Part shown: piece by piece, positions 10,321 to 47,700 of the stretch | How the letters are laid out: each line of letters starts with the position of its first letter | How positions within the stretch are numbered: position 1 is the first letter of the stretch | Source: Heliocidaris tuberculata | Taxonomy: Eukaryota > Echinodermata > Echinoidea > Camarodonta > Echinometridae | NCBI GenBank assembly: GCA_025618425.1 | Contig: CM046835.1 | Coordinates: forward strand, 20,052,308 to 20,116,307 | DNA: 64,000 bases | Direction: 5' to 3' | The notes under the pieces: generated by a model | Seen by the model: the letters and a program-made list of their open reading frames with translations, nothing else | Told to the model about the DNA's origin: nothing | Databases searched by the model: none | Program-made: the position numbers and the translations under genes

Positions 10321-13116
10321 TTGACCCAATGCAATGTTCAATGATACTTACGATGCTAACTGTATCCATTATTCAATTACACAAGTATGGTAATGTAACC
10401 TCACATATCTTTTGGAGTTGCCTATAAATCTTGCTATGTTGATGAAAGTCATTCAATTATCCAACTTCTCCTTTTAGGGTAACTATTTAAACTTTAAAGT
10501 GGGAATTTTTCTCAAGCATTGATGTCACAATATCCTGAACCCCCTTTGTGTCATGGGTGATAAATCCTGTCGAATGGAGTGATGAAGTAAAAATCTTTAT
10601 CCGAAACTGACACAGATACATGTATCAATATTTTTTAAAGACATTCTGATTATATGCTGAATTTCACTTTGAAAAAAAAAGAATAAAAATGCAGAAATTT
10701 GAATTTTTAATTATCCTGATAATCTCAACACAGAACAGGTAAGGATATCAATAACCTTTCAAAATAATGAAGGTATGTAAAACTTAAAATTCCATGAAAT
10801 TTCCTCTACTTTGATCACAAATATTTTTAAAGAGTGCCCCAGTACCAAGCCCAACAACACACACAAATACATTGTTACAAATTATGATGATAGAAATTTC
10901 AATTTTATTGAACATAATTCCTAATCCCCCCATGTACATGTAATTAGTAATATAAATTAATTGCTTGTTTACATTTCTTTGTCTTCCTGAATGTGTAAAT
11001 AGTAGCAAAAGTAAACTGTTACATGTAGAAAAGTACAGTGAATACCATTCTGTTGTGTAGAGTGTTTATTTCTTTGTATGAGTACATGGAAATTGGACAT
11101 GCCCTAGAAGTGACATGTGTGTATCCTATTACACAAAAGTGAATGAGAGGGACTACAATGATTTAGAAGTAAGATTATGTCAAAAGATTGAAATTAACAC
11201 GTCATCCGTCTACCACAAGTTAAATACAGTTACTTCATACATAATGAAGGTTGGTGAAAAAAAATAATAAATTCAATGTTGATTTAAATCAAATTTATCA
11301 ATGATTGGAATCATAGTTTTATTTGAAAATAAAATGGCTTTTCAAATCTATTGTTTGATTAATTTGATTAAAACTAATGAATTAAATCATACTTTCTATT
11401 TAAAAAAAAAAAGAAAAGAGCAAACCATGCATGATAAATATGCTTATGGTAATTCAATGACAAGGCTGAAGGAAAGACAGGACTTCAAGGAATAATTTAC
11501 CTACTGAAATTTGAATAGCAATTTCAGTCAGCAGACAAATATTTTGTTTAAAATTCTACACAGTTCAATGTAGCAAACTGCTAGACATGCGTAAATTCAT
11601 GTAGCAATCATACCCAAAACTCATAGCAGATTGCGATGCTATACCAGGTAAATTATTCCCTGGGACTTGAACACAATAGAAAAATAATTTTGAAAACACT
11701 ACTTTGAAAACAAATTTTTAGTACTATCCAGAAAGGTCCAATAATAAAAAATACATGTAATTACAAAACTACAAACTACAGATTTGCAGTAATTTGATTA
11801 TTAGTTTAAAATATGATTACGCCAAATTAATTAGGATACTTTTCCCCCCTTACTAATGTAGATTGTGTTAAAAAAATGGGAGAAAAGTTATGACAAGTCT
11901 AAATTCAAAGGGTAAATATTACCACTTCCAGAGAAAAGGCCTTTTTTAGTCATGACTGTGATGAATGAACAGTTTCAACTTGAGTCAAATGGTTTTGAGA
12001 GTCCAATCATTCAAATGCCATAGGTTAACCATTACAATATGTAACAGGGAACTTTAAAACCATAACATTTCATGTGCAAGAAACTTTGCAAATTTCTTAA
12101 TATTTCTGAATATTTCTTACTGCAAAAATAGCCAATGTCGAAAACTGATGAAAATTTCAGATCATGAAAGTCACATTTCCTTAATACACTATGATACTAA
12201 TCAATAATGAATACATCATGACCTTCAGAATCAGTTTTAATTTAGTTATCATAATGGCAAACAAGTAAAGTAATAAATGCTGCTCAAATGCAAACATAAG
12301 GCAATTTCCATCAAAGACAAAGAGTAGACTGAAGATAGCAGGAGAGCTGGGATAAAACGGTTAAAGAGAAAAAAACCTGAGAGATAAAGACGACAGAAAA
12401 TGGTAAAAAAACAGGAAAGAAAGGAGATAGAGAAGGAAAACAGAGTGTAAATGAAGTTGAAAAAAAGTTTAAATACAACATGTTGCAAGTAAATAATACA
12501 TCAGAATTGTAGAGTAAAACCAATGATTTTACCAATGCTTTCAAACTGCTGATAACTAGTGCCATATCTGAAACGTATGACATTAGAATTTAGAAGAAGT
12601 AAATAAAATCCCACATTCATGTAGCACATATTGATAGACTTCTCTGAAGTATGCACATACGTGTAGACTTCTCTGAAGTCTTTAGCAAAAGGTCTTGCTC
12701 TTTACATGATTCAAGTAATAAAATAGAGCTCCAAATTCAGAACATATTCAAAATTTCTCACTAGTCTGATATGTAACATTATAATCGTCCGCTATCCCTC
12801 TTTTCCCCACCAAATAGCACTTTGCATTTTGAGCTTCCCTCCAGGGGGCATAGCCTCTATTGATCTGTAATTACAAGAGAAATGCTTTATGTGACAAGAC
12901 ACCATAAAGCAGAAACAAAGTCCTAATATTTCCAACACCAAAGTTCTAAAAATTACACACACTGCTTTGCAAGATATGGTAGGAAAGTTTTCAAACATTT
13001 GAATTCCCCGAAAACTATTTTCTTTCTTTTTTAAAGTTATTGCGGTACGTTATCAGCAACTTTGTTCAAGCTTTAGGTGACTTGACACAGTCAAATATTC
13101 CTTAGGAGTTTAAAGA
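10321..13116. other. Intergenic DNA and AK2 3' flank, no gene seen
   Basis: AT-rich, non-coding between two convergent genes. The short open frames, such as those near 12250-12580 on the minus strand, are pyrimidine-rich and have no coding character. TTTATT words, which are AATAAA on the AK2 strand, occur (near 11075) but none can be assigned as the AK2 poly(A) signal. Confidence 0.45.
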
Positions 13117-37107
<23,991 letters not shown>

Positions 37108-37215
37108 TTTGGACGCAGAATGTCAGATGTCGACATGCGAAATGGATTTACACGTGTAACATCGCTATATCGATAATACACGCTTGTGATATCGCTTTTG
37201 ATATCGATATTTGCT

Positions 37216-37242
37216 ACAAAAAAAAAAAAAAAAAAAAAAAAA
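37216..37242. repeat. Poly(A) tract
   Basis: About 26 consecutive A, about 110 bp upstream of the AK2 start codon on the opposite strand. Confidence 0.95.
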
Positions 37243-37259
37243 CAGTAGAAAAATTCTGA

Positions 37260-38160
37260 AGAAATATCCTGGAAAGACATTCATATTTGGAATAAATGAG
37301 TTTTGACAATACCATAAAAACAGGACAATTACTGAACTAAATTTTGATTTTGATTGAATTTAAGATTTTCACAGTACAGTGAAGGGAGATCCCCCAAATG
37401 CAAAAGAAATTATAGATGTATATATTAATTGAAAATAGAAATGAAGAGAGAAAAATTGCAATGGAAAGGGATTCTCTTTCAATATGGGAAGAAATGGGAA
37501 ACCTTGGAAGGTTTTGTTTGAGTGATACCTTCTTTTTCCCCCTCAAATACATGTTCACTGTATATAACTTTAGTTTCTCACAATGATGAATGAGAGATAA
37601 GAGGCATAACTTCTGGACCCTCTACCCCCTCTACCCTACCATTTTCTTTTCCTTTCTCTTTTTTCCCCTTTTGTTTGTTTGTTTATGTATATGTTATATG
37701 ACTGTTGCTGGTGTGGTTGTTACATTTTTTTCTTTCTTTCTTTTCTTTGTTTTTGTTTTGTTTGTTTTGTTTTTGTGTTGTTTTGTTTTTGTTGTTGTGT
37801 GGCATTTGATTTTGTTTTTGTGTTGTTGTGAGAGGGGCGGGGGAGTGATGGTGTATGTCCTCTTATCTTTTTTTTTATAATTCTTTTTTTTTTCTCATAT
37901 CTTTCATCTTTCTTTTTATATGATTCTTCTTTCTCTCTAAAGGAAATTTAAAAAAAAATATCGTGAAAAATTGTTAACATTCATTAGCCAGTTGGTTGGG
38001 ACCTAATGAGAATTTTTCAAGGCTATTTATTAAAGCGACTTCGAAATGTACAACTTCATTTGCGATTTGTTTATGTGAAAATACACTTCAGTAGTATTTT
38101 TTTAAATGAAATATGAAGCTTTAATTACAATTTTCTATTATGAAACTTATTCTTCTCGAA
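37260..38160. other. Low-complexity T/G-rich region upstream of AK2
   Basis: TTTTGTTTG-type repeats (37660-37900). The hydrophobic frame at 37590-37880 is a translation of this tract and not a gene. Confidence 0.6.
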
Positions 38161-38175
38161 ATGTGTAGCTATATT

Positions 38176-40455
38176 CCCCCCCCCCCCTCCTCCCCGGGGG
38201 GCACTCAACTATATTGCTGTACACAAGCGCGACCAAAAAACCAAAAAACAAAAACAAAAACAAAAACAAAAACAAAAACAAAAACCAAAAACCAAAAAAA
38301 CGCGTGAAAAGGGTAGTTTTTGTCGACTAAGGCGCGTCACGCACGTGACGCGCGTGTCGTGTTTAGGATGTCAAAAACGCCCAAAAATTGGAAAAAGGGG
38401 TATGTTTGTCGATTTTTTCAATACGCGTTTAGGGTATCTTTTCCCCCTTAGTTGTCTGGATTTCGCCGGGGGATTTTGTGCGATCTAGAATTGCACGAGT
38501 CTCTTTTGAAAACTTAAATCGGTCATCCCTCCCCCCATCCCCCCCCCCCCGACAATCACCACCACCACCACCTACTACAGGCCCAGGTCCCTAAATACAG
38601 ACGATCTCGATCTCGAGTTACATACAGCATGCGTACGTACGTAAGAAGAAAATGCGTCAAATGACATGCTTCATTCAATTCAATTCAATTCAATTTTATT
38701 TCGCAAGATAAAATCAATATACATAGTAACAATAAATTAAAATACATATACAAAATTATGTGGAGCTTTCCATAAAGGTTAAAAAACCTGTAGTATTTGG
38801 ATCGCCCATTAGACAATAGAAAAAGAGAACCAATTATTTTTAGGCACAAAAACAATATAATGCACCTAAACGCATACAAACACTTACATTATACAACAAC
38901 AAAAAATAAAAAATAAAAAAGACAAACAAACAAACAAAAAGGAGGAAGAAGAAAAAAAATGTAAGGGAATTCGAATATAACATCTTAATTAACTATGATA
39001 ACTAATAATTATTGATTAATAATGTTTTATATTTCTTCCTGAAGGAAGATACAAACTGTGATTTTGTTATGTCATGGGGAATAACATTCCAATGTTTAGG
39101 ACCTATGTAACTCATTGACTTAGCTTCATGACTTGATTTAATGGACCATAAATGAAATTTGTGTGAAGATCTAGTATTACAATTATGAACTTGACTATTA
39201 TATTGAAAGATGTCTAAAAAGGGGGTAGGTAATAACCTATTTTTATATTTATACATGAACGTTGCATTTTCTTGCTTATTTTTATCAGAAATATTTAATA
39301 ATGATAATTTCTTGAAAATAGGAGCAGATGGCGCTAAATAGTGAATTAGTAGCTATTCTTAAACATTTCTTTTGAACTTTAAATAATGTGTCTAATTCAG
39401 TTTGAGTTGCATTAGTAGCCCATACAATATTACAGCATTTCAAATAAGGAAAGATAATGGAATGATATAATGTTATTAAATTTTCCGATAAACTATATTT
39501 CAGTTTATTTATTAAACCAGTATTCCTGCTGATCTTGTGTAAAACATTTATAATATGGTCTTTAAATTCCAAGAAATTATCCAATGTGACACCCAAAAAG
39601 TTAACAGAGTTACTGAATGGAATAAGTTTATTATCAATATAAATAGAAATATTATCAGTATTAATTAAGGTTCTAGCTATGTTTGATATATCTGACAAAA
39701 TTTGAATGTAGTGATGGAATTCCTTGTACACGTACTCAAAAAATGAGAACAATGTAAGCATATGTTTGTCGTCAACAGCTTTTAATCTTTTTGTGGTCAA
39801 ATACAAACTCTCAGACAGAATTAATATGAGACATATGTGAAGGGGATGGCCTAAAATATTGTTCTTTATCATTGTAACCTCTTCCTGTTACTCAACAACA
39901 TTTAATCTTATCAAGAACTCGTTCTCTTTAATCAGGAACGAGATTACATGTATGTTTTAATCGTGTTCATATTTGTTTTTCTAAATAAATTATTCTAAGA
40001 TGTTTTCAAAAATATACATGGTAGTTATCATCTCTTTTTTTTCTTCTACACAAGCATCTAAAGGGAGATATTCAATGGAGAAGTAACTTGGTGTTATCAC
40101 ATGTTGTATAAATTGCTATTGTTAATATCAGAAATAGTTGCTATTGACAGGTACGTTTGACTTTGAGAGGTTTAAGTTAAATTGAGATAGACCTTGTTAA
40201 GGGTTAAATGTTTAAGGTGGTTAAACCTTGATTTTTTTTAGAGGTTTAATTGAGGTAGACTTGTTAAGGGGTATGTTTTACGGGTTCTACTTTTTCAGGG
40301 GGTAAAATTTTCGAGAAAGCACGCGAAAATCATTGAATAGGGTGTAAATTTGACCAATGGATAAAACTTGTTAAGGGGTGGTTTGGAAAACCTGTGGTCG
40401 CGCTTGTGTACAGCAATATAGTTGAGTTCACCCCCCCCCCCCGGGGGGGGGGGGG
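38176..40455. mobile_element. 2.3-kb inverted-repeat-bounded region
   Basis: The left arm (38176-38234) ends CTCAACTATATTGCTGTACACAAGCGCGACC, and the right arm (40396-40455) is its reverse complement with the same abutting C/G tracts. An (AAAAAC)n tract (38235-38300) follows the left arm. A LINE 3' end lies inside (38674-39872). Confidence 0.7.
38674..39872 (-). mobile_element. CR1-like LINE, 3' end with RT remnant
   Basis: Minus-strand frames give VNFLGVTLDNFLEFKDHI, NTGLINKLKYSLSENLITLY, FPYLKCCNIVW and KVQKKCLRIAT. A second frame (39256-39002) gives the usual C-terminus HNCNTRSSHKF and YIGPKHWNVIP. The element ends with a (GAATT)n tail at 38674-38695, as CR1/L2-type LINEs do. It is truncated at the 5' end and frameshifted between the two frames. 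Confidence 0.88.
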
Positions 40456-40706
40456 AGCTAGCAGCAGTGTGTGGTATAGCCAACCCAGTGCCAAGGCTGA
40501 TGTTCCCCCTCTTCTCAGAAGCCAGTAAGTAACCATGTTTTATTTATGCTATATCATGATTTGTCAATGCTGATAGTAATACGTCTATGAAGCTATCTAA
40601 CTACCAAAAGAATATCCATATCCTATCCTCAGTCTCCTTCAGCATATTTCCCCTTCATTTTACTATATAGGCTTACCTTCTTCTTTCTAATCATTTATTT
40701 TATTAT

Positions 40707-40707
<1 letters not shown>

Positions 40708-40743
<36 letters not shown>

Positions 40744-40744
40744 T
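40708..40744. repeat. (TC)n microsatellite
   Basis: CT dinucleotide tract. Confidence 0.9.
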
Positions 40745-41256
40745 TCTTCATTTATCAAGTTATGCATAGCAACAATTACAACAACAACAAAAACCCAAAC
40801 CAATCATCCGAGGGATATCGTTTGGCAGTCTATAATGTTAATCATTTGGAGATCAACGGAATTTTTAAACAGAGTATATTAAATAATCAGAATGTCTATG
40901 ATTGTATTGAAAAAAATAGTATAAAAAAAATTTAAAGGTTCAAAATGGCTAAATCTTGAGCGCATCAGGGGGCGGGGCATCCTTTAACCCACCCGAAATG
41001 GGGGCTTCACGCTTAGCGCACACATCTATCACTCAGCGTAAAATAATATTTTGCCCGCCCCCCCCCAAGAAAAATTCCTCGTTCAGCCTTGCTCTGCAGT
41101 CCCTGATGATTTCTTTAAAATTTTGATATTAGGGCTAGTGAGATAGAGATACCCAAATAATGACGAAATAACTTTTTTACTACAGTAAATATCTAATTAT
41201 TTATTTATTTATTTAGAAACTGGAAAGTTCATATCAAAGAGGCGTCATCCCCCGTA

Positions 41257-41281
41257 TGATAACCTCGCATAAGTGTGAGTG
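41257..41281. repeat. Terminal fragment of the CACTCAC MITE family
   Basis: ATAACCTCGCATAAGTGTGAGTG is identical to the right end of the copy at 34436-34776, and is followed directly by a C tract. It is a third trace of this family in the window. Confidence 0.7.
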
Positions 41282-41539
41282 CCCCCCCCCCCCCTCACCC
41301 CTGCCCTTCACGAAAATGTCCCTGTACGCCTATAATTGTGCCAGCCAGATTGGGTTTTGCACCCCCCCCCCCCAATGAATAATGAGGGTAAGTCTTTTGC
41401 TCTCTTCTACATAAATATCTATGCAACATTCAAATCGATCAATCCAACCTATTGATTTTCTGAACAAGGTTAATGAGTTAAAGACGTTTTGTACTTAGCG
41501 AAAGTAGACCACCAAGGCCAAAAGAAGATTTAATTGAAC

Positions 41540-41705
41540 TGAGCATGCGCATATTACCGTTGCCATAAAACTATTTCTCCTACGCAACGCTCGACGTTTT
41601 TGACTTGGATTTTTGAAAGAGTGGTAGATAATTCCATCATGGACCTTTTAAGAAATCAAAGATGACACCTCAGTGTCTGGGAACTTTGGAAATATTGATA
41701 AAACT
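41540..41705 (+). promoter_or_regulatory. Candidate promoter and 5' UTR of the ZC2HC1-family gene
   Basis: An NRF1-like GCATGCGCA lies at 41544-41552, followed by an RFX X-box-like half site GTTGCCAT at 41560-41567. Both lie within 170 bp upstream of the proposed start codon. Two short upstream ATG frames lie before the start. The transcription start is not determined. Confidence 0.4.
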
Positions 41706-44700
41706 ATGTCACGGCCAGGTAAATTTTGTTTTTGCAAAGTATATTAACATGTTTTATTTATTAAGCTCACCGACGTAACGTGAACGTGAACGATTTTCAT
41801 TGCCCATTCCCACATATGTTAATTCGTGTAATGTTTTGAAAAATAAGTCTAACTAAGGATTGCATTTGCAGTTCTCCAGACTCCAGTAAACGGAGCTGAG
41901 GAAGTAAACAGAGCAGAGAAGAAGGGCGCTAATGCACTTTCGTATCCATACCCTACCCCTACCCCTACCCCTAACCCTAGTCTAGGGTTAGGGGTAGGGG
42001 TAGGGGTAGGGGTAGGGACTAGGGTACCCAATGGCAATGCGCATGGATACGAAAGTGCATTAGCGCCGAGAAGAAGTGCAAGTGCAACACCTTCCTTGAC
42101 CTGTCCTTGGGCCTTGTGAGAGTTTCAGTTTCTTTACTGTTCAGATGGGTGTGATACCACTTATACATGTACAAGCTTATCTGAAGATAACTCCAGGGAG
42201 CTCGAACGCGTAGCGTTCGAGCTCCAGGTACAAATAACCGACGTCTGCATCGCCATGAGTTTGGTTAAATTCATTTGTTAGTTTTTGAAGGTAAGATGAA
42301 AATTTGTACTTACATGTCAGGATAATTACTTTATATATGCAGTAGGCTTTCAGATTTCACGATTTGACGATCATTTCGATGAAAAAAAGATAAATTTCCT
42401 CTCCGAGCCGATCTTTCCCCGTGTTGTATCGTCGATGCAAATGACTCGTATTCACGGTGCGCATGCAATTCAGCGCATGCGCATTGCGGATGGTGGGTAG
42501 CCACTCCTCCGGGATGTCGATGCCGTTATCCCTATTGATATTATTCGGATGCAAGCGGATTTGGATAGCTTCCTTGATACGTCGGGTGTACCAGTGCTTA
42601 TCCCGCGCTATGCAGCTCACCTCATCCCAATTGGGAGGGTGGTCTGCGTTCCGAGCGTGCTCAGCGACTGCAGAACTATCTATGCGGCGGTGCTTGACAT
42701 CTCTGTGGTGCTCTAGCATTCTTTCGCTGACAGGTCTACCCGTTTCGCCGATGTAGACTTTGTCGCAAGTCCCGCATGGGATCTTATAGACAACGCCGTC
42801 GAGTCTATCGGGTAGCGTGGGGTCCTTCGGGTGGACCAACTGGTTGCGAAGAGTAGTGTCGGACTTGAAAATGGCGCGGATGCTGTGCTTCTCTAGGTGT
42901 CGGCGGAGCTGGCGAGAAATATAATCGACAAACGGAAGAACAACGGTAGACTTATAATTCATAACTTCCTTTATCGGTGGCGTTCTTCTTCCTAGTGACG
43001 CGGTTGAAGAAGGAACGCGGGTATCCATTCGAAACAAGAGCGGAAGCGATGTGCTGTTTCTCGGCGGCTGTGCAATGGGGCTTGGAAACAATGCGCGATG
43101 CTCTGTCATAAAGACACTTGACTACCCCGCGCTTGACGGATTGGGGATGATGCGAGTCATAAGCCAAATATTGATCGGTGTGTGTGGGCTTCCTATACAC
43201 TGTGGTAGTGAGGCGGCCATCACTATCCCGGTGTACAAGTGTGTCAAGGAAGGCAATGCTTCCATTGTCCTCCGTCTCCATCGTGAAACGGATAGACGGT
43301 TGCTGCGCGTTCACGTAACTTAAAAGGCCATCGGTGGCGGATCTACTAGTCACAATAAAAGTATCATCGACATAGCGCTTCCAAATTCTAGGACTGACTT
43401 CGGGCGGGCAAGTCCTAAGCGCATCCTCCTCAAAGGATTCCATGTACAAGTTAGCAATAACGGCGGAAACGGGACTCCCCATGGCCGCTCCTTCTTGTTG
43501 TTCATAGAAGTCACCGTTGTACATGAAGTACGTGGATTCTAGTACGAACTTAAGAAGATCCGTGACCTGGGCAGGAGAGAGCTTAGTCCGATCGGGCAAA
43601 GTATCGTCGGCCTTCAGTCGCTGGAGAGCGACGCCGCATGCGGCTTCTACGGGCACATTAGTGAACAGGGATACTACATCGAAAGAGACCATGACCTCGT
43701 GATCATGTATAGTCTCGCTGCGCAAGAAATGAACAAACGAGGCAGAGTTGCGGACTGCATGTTGATTGTTACCAATCAAGGGAGAAAGAATGTCGGCTAG
43801 AAACTTAGAAGTGTTGTAAGCAAAAGAACTCACACAAGAAATCAATAGGGATAACGGCATCGACATCCCGGAGGAGTGGCTACCCACCATCCGCCGACAT
43901 GCGCCCCCTACCGTTGACCGCCTTACGGCCACACCACAGTTCAGCGCAGCTCCTAACGCTAACTCCTCCACGTCCGCACCCAAACACACGGCAGTTACCA
44001 TAGCTATCGCTGGCGACTCCCCGACGTCCGCATTTCGCCCGCCAGCAGCACCGTCCGTCACTGACCGTAACTCCCCGACGTCCGCATCCCGCCCACTGGT
44101 CGCTCCGCCCGCGGCTTCTGATTGGTCAGTTTCACTGACCAATAGCAGCGCGGCGGTTCCGGCACCCTCGGAGCGCAGCTTACGCTATAAGAGGCGCTTG
44201 CAGCGGCTTATGTCCTCATTGCCTGACGAAGACTAGCAGATAGCGGTCGAAACGTCGCAACTCTCGTTTGCTCTCTTCGTGTGACAACTGATTAATCTTA
44301 CTCTTAGAGCAATTTTATTGTCTGTTTTTGACAACAGTGAATGTTGGACACAGTCCCACATAGGCAAGGACCTATGACTGAGTAGACCCTACTAACAAGT
44401 TAGAGCCATAGAGGATGGCCAGACTGGTTCAACTTCAATTTCAAGTTCAAGTTCAGCTAATTAAGTCTGTGGCTGTGCATACATGTATTCGGTCAACGAA
44501 CAATATTTGATGAAGTGTCTAATGTTGTTGATTAGTGTTTTATGGCAATCAGTCAATTTTGACTATTATCACTATTTTTTTTGTCGTTATATTTTTTTTT
44601 TAAACAAAATTTAATCATATAAGTAATATAAATGACTTCTCTCTTTTTCTTATGTATGTTTTTTATTTTTCTAACAGTTATTATATTATATATATTTTTG

Positions 44701-47700
44701 GTTTGTTTGTTTTAAAGATAAAATAGTATCATGCCAGGTTACCGAGTCCTGTCGGTTCTAAATTGGCACCGTCCTGACAAACCTGCTCGTGTTATGTATG
44801 AAGGTTTCTCGGAAACAAGTTTCCTATGTCTCTCGGGTGCAGATACGGGGCTCCCTTTGGGATACCTCAATATCTTGAAACTCAAAAGGAAAAGAATAAC
44901 AAAATCAAGGAAATCAAAGGTTCTTTTCCGAGGAAAAGACATGCTGTAATTCGGATGTATCATCTAGTTTAAAAGGGAAGTCCACCCGATATCAACTTGT
45001 TTTAAAAGAAGCAGACAAATTAAAGAAAGAGATCAATGAACAGAAACTTAAAGTTTGAGCAAAATCTGATAAGAAATAAGAAAGTTATGAATTTTTGAAG
45101 TTGTTATCAATCAAACACAAATTGGCAACTCCGTGACTAGACCAAAAGCTTCAGTCTTTCTGAATCGTCGGTTGTTCCACTTAGACTACGTCTGGCTCCA
45201 CGGACCTCGGTATGGGGAAGCTGGACAAATGTCAGTTTTAATAAATGATTCACCATAACAGACGGTTATTTCTGTCTACTCCGTGGCATATCTTGCGAGC
45301 TCCTCTCCCATTTGCCCTGTACTGAAAATATCATAAATTTCCATTTTCTCTAAATTACTTCGAAAGAAAATATTTTATCATAAATGCACCCTAGATATAA
45401 TCATTTTCACTCACATGTATGCTTTTACACAAAGCCTGTATGATACAAATCTATTCCCTAATCAAAAACAAATGAAATGAAAATTTATGAATTTTTGTGT
45501 ATGGAGCAAATGCCCGAGGAGCTCGCAAGATACGTCTCGGAGTTGCAAATTTGTGTTTGATTGATTACAACTTCAAAAATTCACAACTTCCATATTTCTT
45601 ATCGATTTTGCTCAAACTTTCATTGATCTGTTTCCTTAATTATTCTGCTTCTTTTAAAACCAACTTAATATCAGGGTGGACTTTCCCTTTTACATAGGTC
45701 TATTTTTAAAACAAAGTATTAAAAATCATGCAATAAAGAATATAAAAATTCAATTTTTCAAAAATAGATAGACCCTGTATTTATTTTTATGTTGACACAG
45801 CACAACAGCCAGCACCACTCTTGCCTTGCACCTGATGATATTAATTGTCTCAAGTTACATTTTTGTTTTGACTTGAGTTTTCTTTTTTGCTTTAATTTAT
45901 TATATTTCAGGGCCTTCCATTTGATTCCTTTTCCTGGCTTTGTTTCCTGGTGTTGAAGCCGATTAATTTTCAGTGGTGGGGAGGGGAGGTTACATAGATC
46001 TAGGTCTACTTCATGCTCCTTCAGTAATGTCTAAAATATGCACTTCTAGAAAGTTAAGCTAAGAAAGTAGAAAGCAACTATAGTTTCAACTTATTAATTC
46101 TAATTTTCCCTTTTCAGCCACAACAGTGGGTTCATAGCAGCCATTCTGAATTTTAGAGTAGATTCTAGATCTACCAAATACTAATAATGCAGAGCTTTTA
46201 ACTGTAATTTAAATTTTCTAAATTAATTGGTTCCAATTATTTGAAAGTTTATTTTAGTTTTAACTTTTCTAATGATGTTGAAATCTCACCCACAGGTTCT
46301 AGGAGTAGGATAAGGAGAAAAGGTCCTGATGTATCTCCATCATCACAAGCATCTACAGACCTTCAACCTTGTCACAACTGTGGGAGAACATTTCTGCCGG
46401 ATGTTTTGGTAAAATACCCTCTCTTTTTTTGCTTCATTTTTTCAATATACAAGATTTTAGGTGTTCCTTAGATCTCCAATAATCTTGCATTTTTTTTAAA
46501 AACGTAATTTGAATTATGAATCATGAACTACAAGATATTTGGTGGGATCATAATTTTTTTTAAATGTGAAAATGAAGATGACAAATTTGTTTGTTACTTG
46601 AGGTTATTCATATTGTTATAAAATGATTGAATAGTGTCATTAAGCAAGTGCTAGTAATCCAACTGGCTTAAAAAAATTTTTTTTAAATCCTAATACGGCT
46701 ATGTGGGTAGCCTGTTAATCACAAATTTCTATTAATATCAATTAAATTAAGATGTGTCACCTTGACTTTAGCATCAAAAAAAATTGTCATTAGTAGAAAT
46801 GGAAATAGGTAATAGGTACCGTTATATCATATTCAACAAAGAAAAATCTCTATTTTTTTTTGTACCATAACATCTTTCTTTCTCTTTTCAAATGATCTAA
46901 TATTTTATGATATCTCTACATTTATCATTTTGTTTTGGTAGGAGAGGCTAATTCTTTAATTGACTGAAATATACCTTTCAGATGTTTTATTTAAATTGTT
47001 TTTAATGATTTTTTTTCATATCTAAATGTTTGTTTTTGGAATCCCTGTTTATTTTTTATTTTTTCCTGAACAGACCCGGCATATTCCGATATGTGCCAAA
47101 GTGTTCAACTCTAAGAGAAGGGTGTTTGAGTCAGGAAGACAGAGGATAGCGGGAACTGGAGTATCCATTACAAAAATTGTTAAACCTGGCCAAGTAAAGG
47201 TAATTAACTGATACGAGAAAGGTGAAAGTGCACTCAGCAATAGGACATAAAACATGATTCATTTCTCTTATGAGGATAATGCAACATTATAAAGTAGTCA
47301 TAGAATTGAGAGGTTCTGGCTTGGAAAACCATGTCAGTGTGCTAGTGCCTGCCTTAATGACATTTATTTCCTAGTCCTAATGATTGGATTTAATGCTATA
47401 GATTCCAGGGTTGATTTTGTATGCATCCTGACTATTTTCTGAAATGTTTTTGAAAAATTTTCTGAAAACTTGATTGAAAGGGAAATCCACCCTCAGTGGC
47501 AAGTTTTTCTGAAAGAAGGGGGAAAAATCAGAGAAGCGGATTTGTGAAAAGTTGAACGAAATCAGACAAGCAATAAGAAAGTTCTGAATTTTGGAAACTT
47601 GTAATCATTATGCATATGGGAATTTCAAATTGGCCGAATCGGTAATGCCACTGTGATGTAGTAGCGGACAACTCCCCCATTTGCTCCACTTTTTAAAAAC

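Noticed and set aside
37590..37880. Hydrophobic 96-aa frame resembling a membrane protein
   Set aside because: It is the translation of a T/G-rich low-complexity tract.
41620..41705. Alternative upstream ATGs for the ZC2HC1 gene
   Set aside because: The first frame stops after eight codons; the second overlaps the start in a register whose donor phase does not fit exon 2.
41872..42115. Possible extra ZC2HC1 exon (acceptor at 41871, donor GTGAGA at 42116) broken by the telomere-like MITE
   Set aside because: With the MITE removed it is 92 nt and open, but its exit phase does not match the next exon at 46296; without transcripts I do not call it coding.
44731..44949. 72-aa plus-strand open frame MPGYRVLSVLNW...
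   Set aside because: No family recognised, an equally long frame on the other strand, and no matching splice phase with the surrounding gene.
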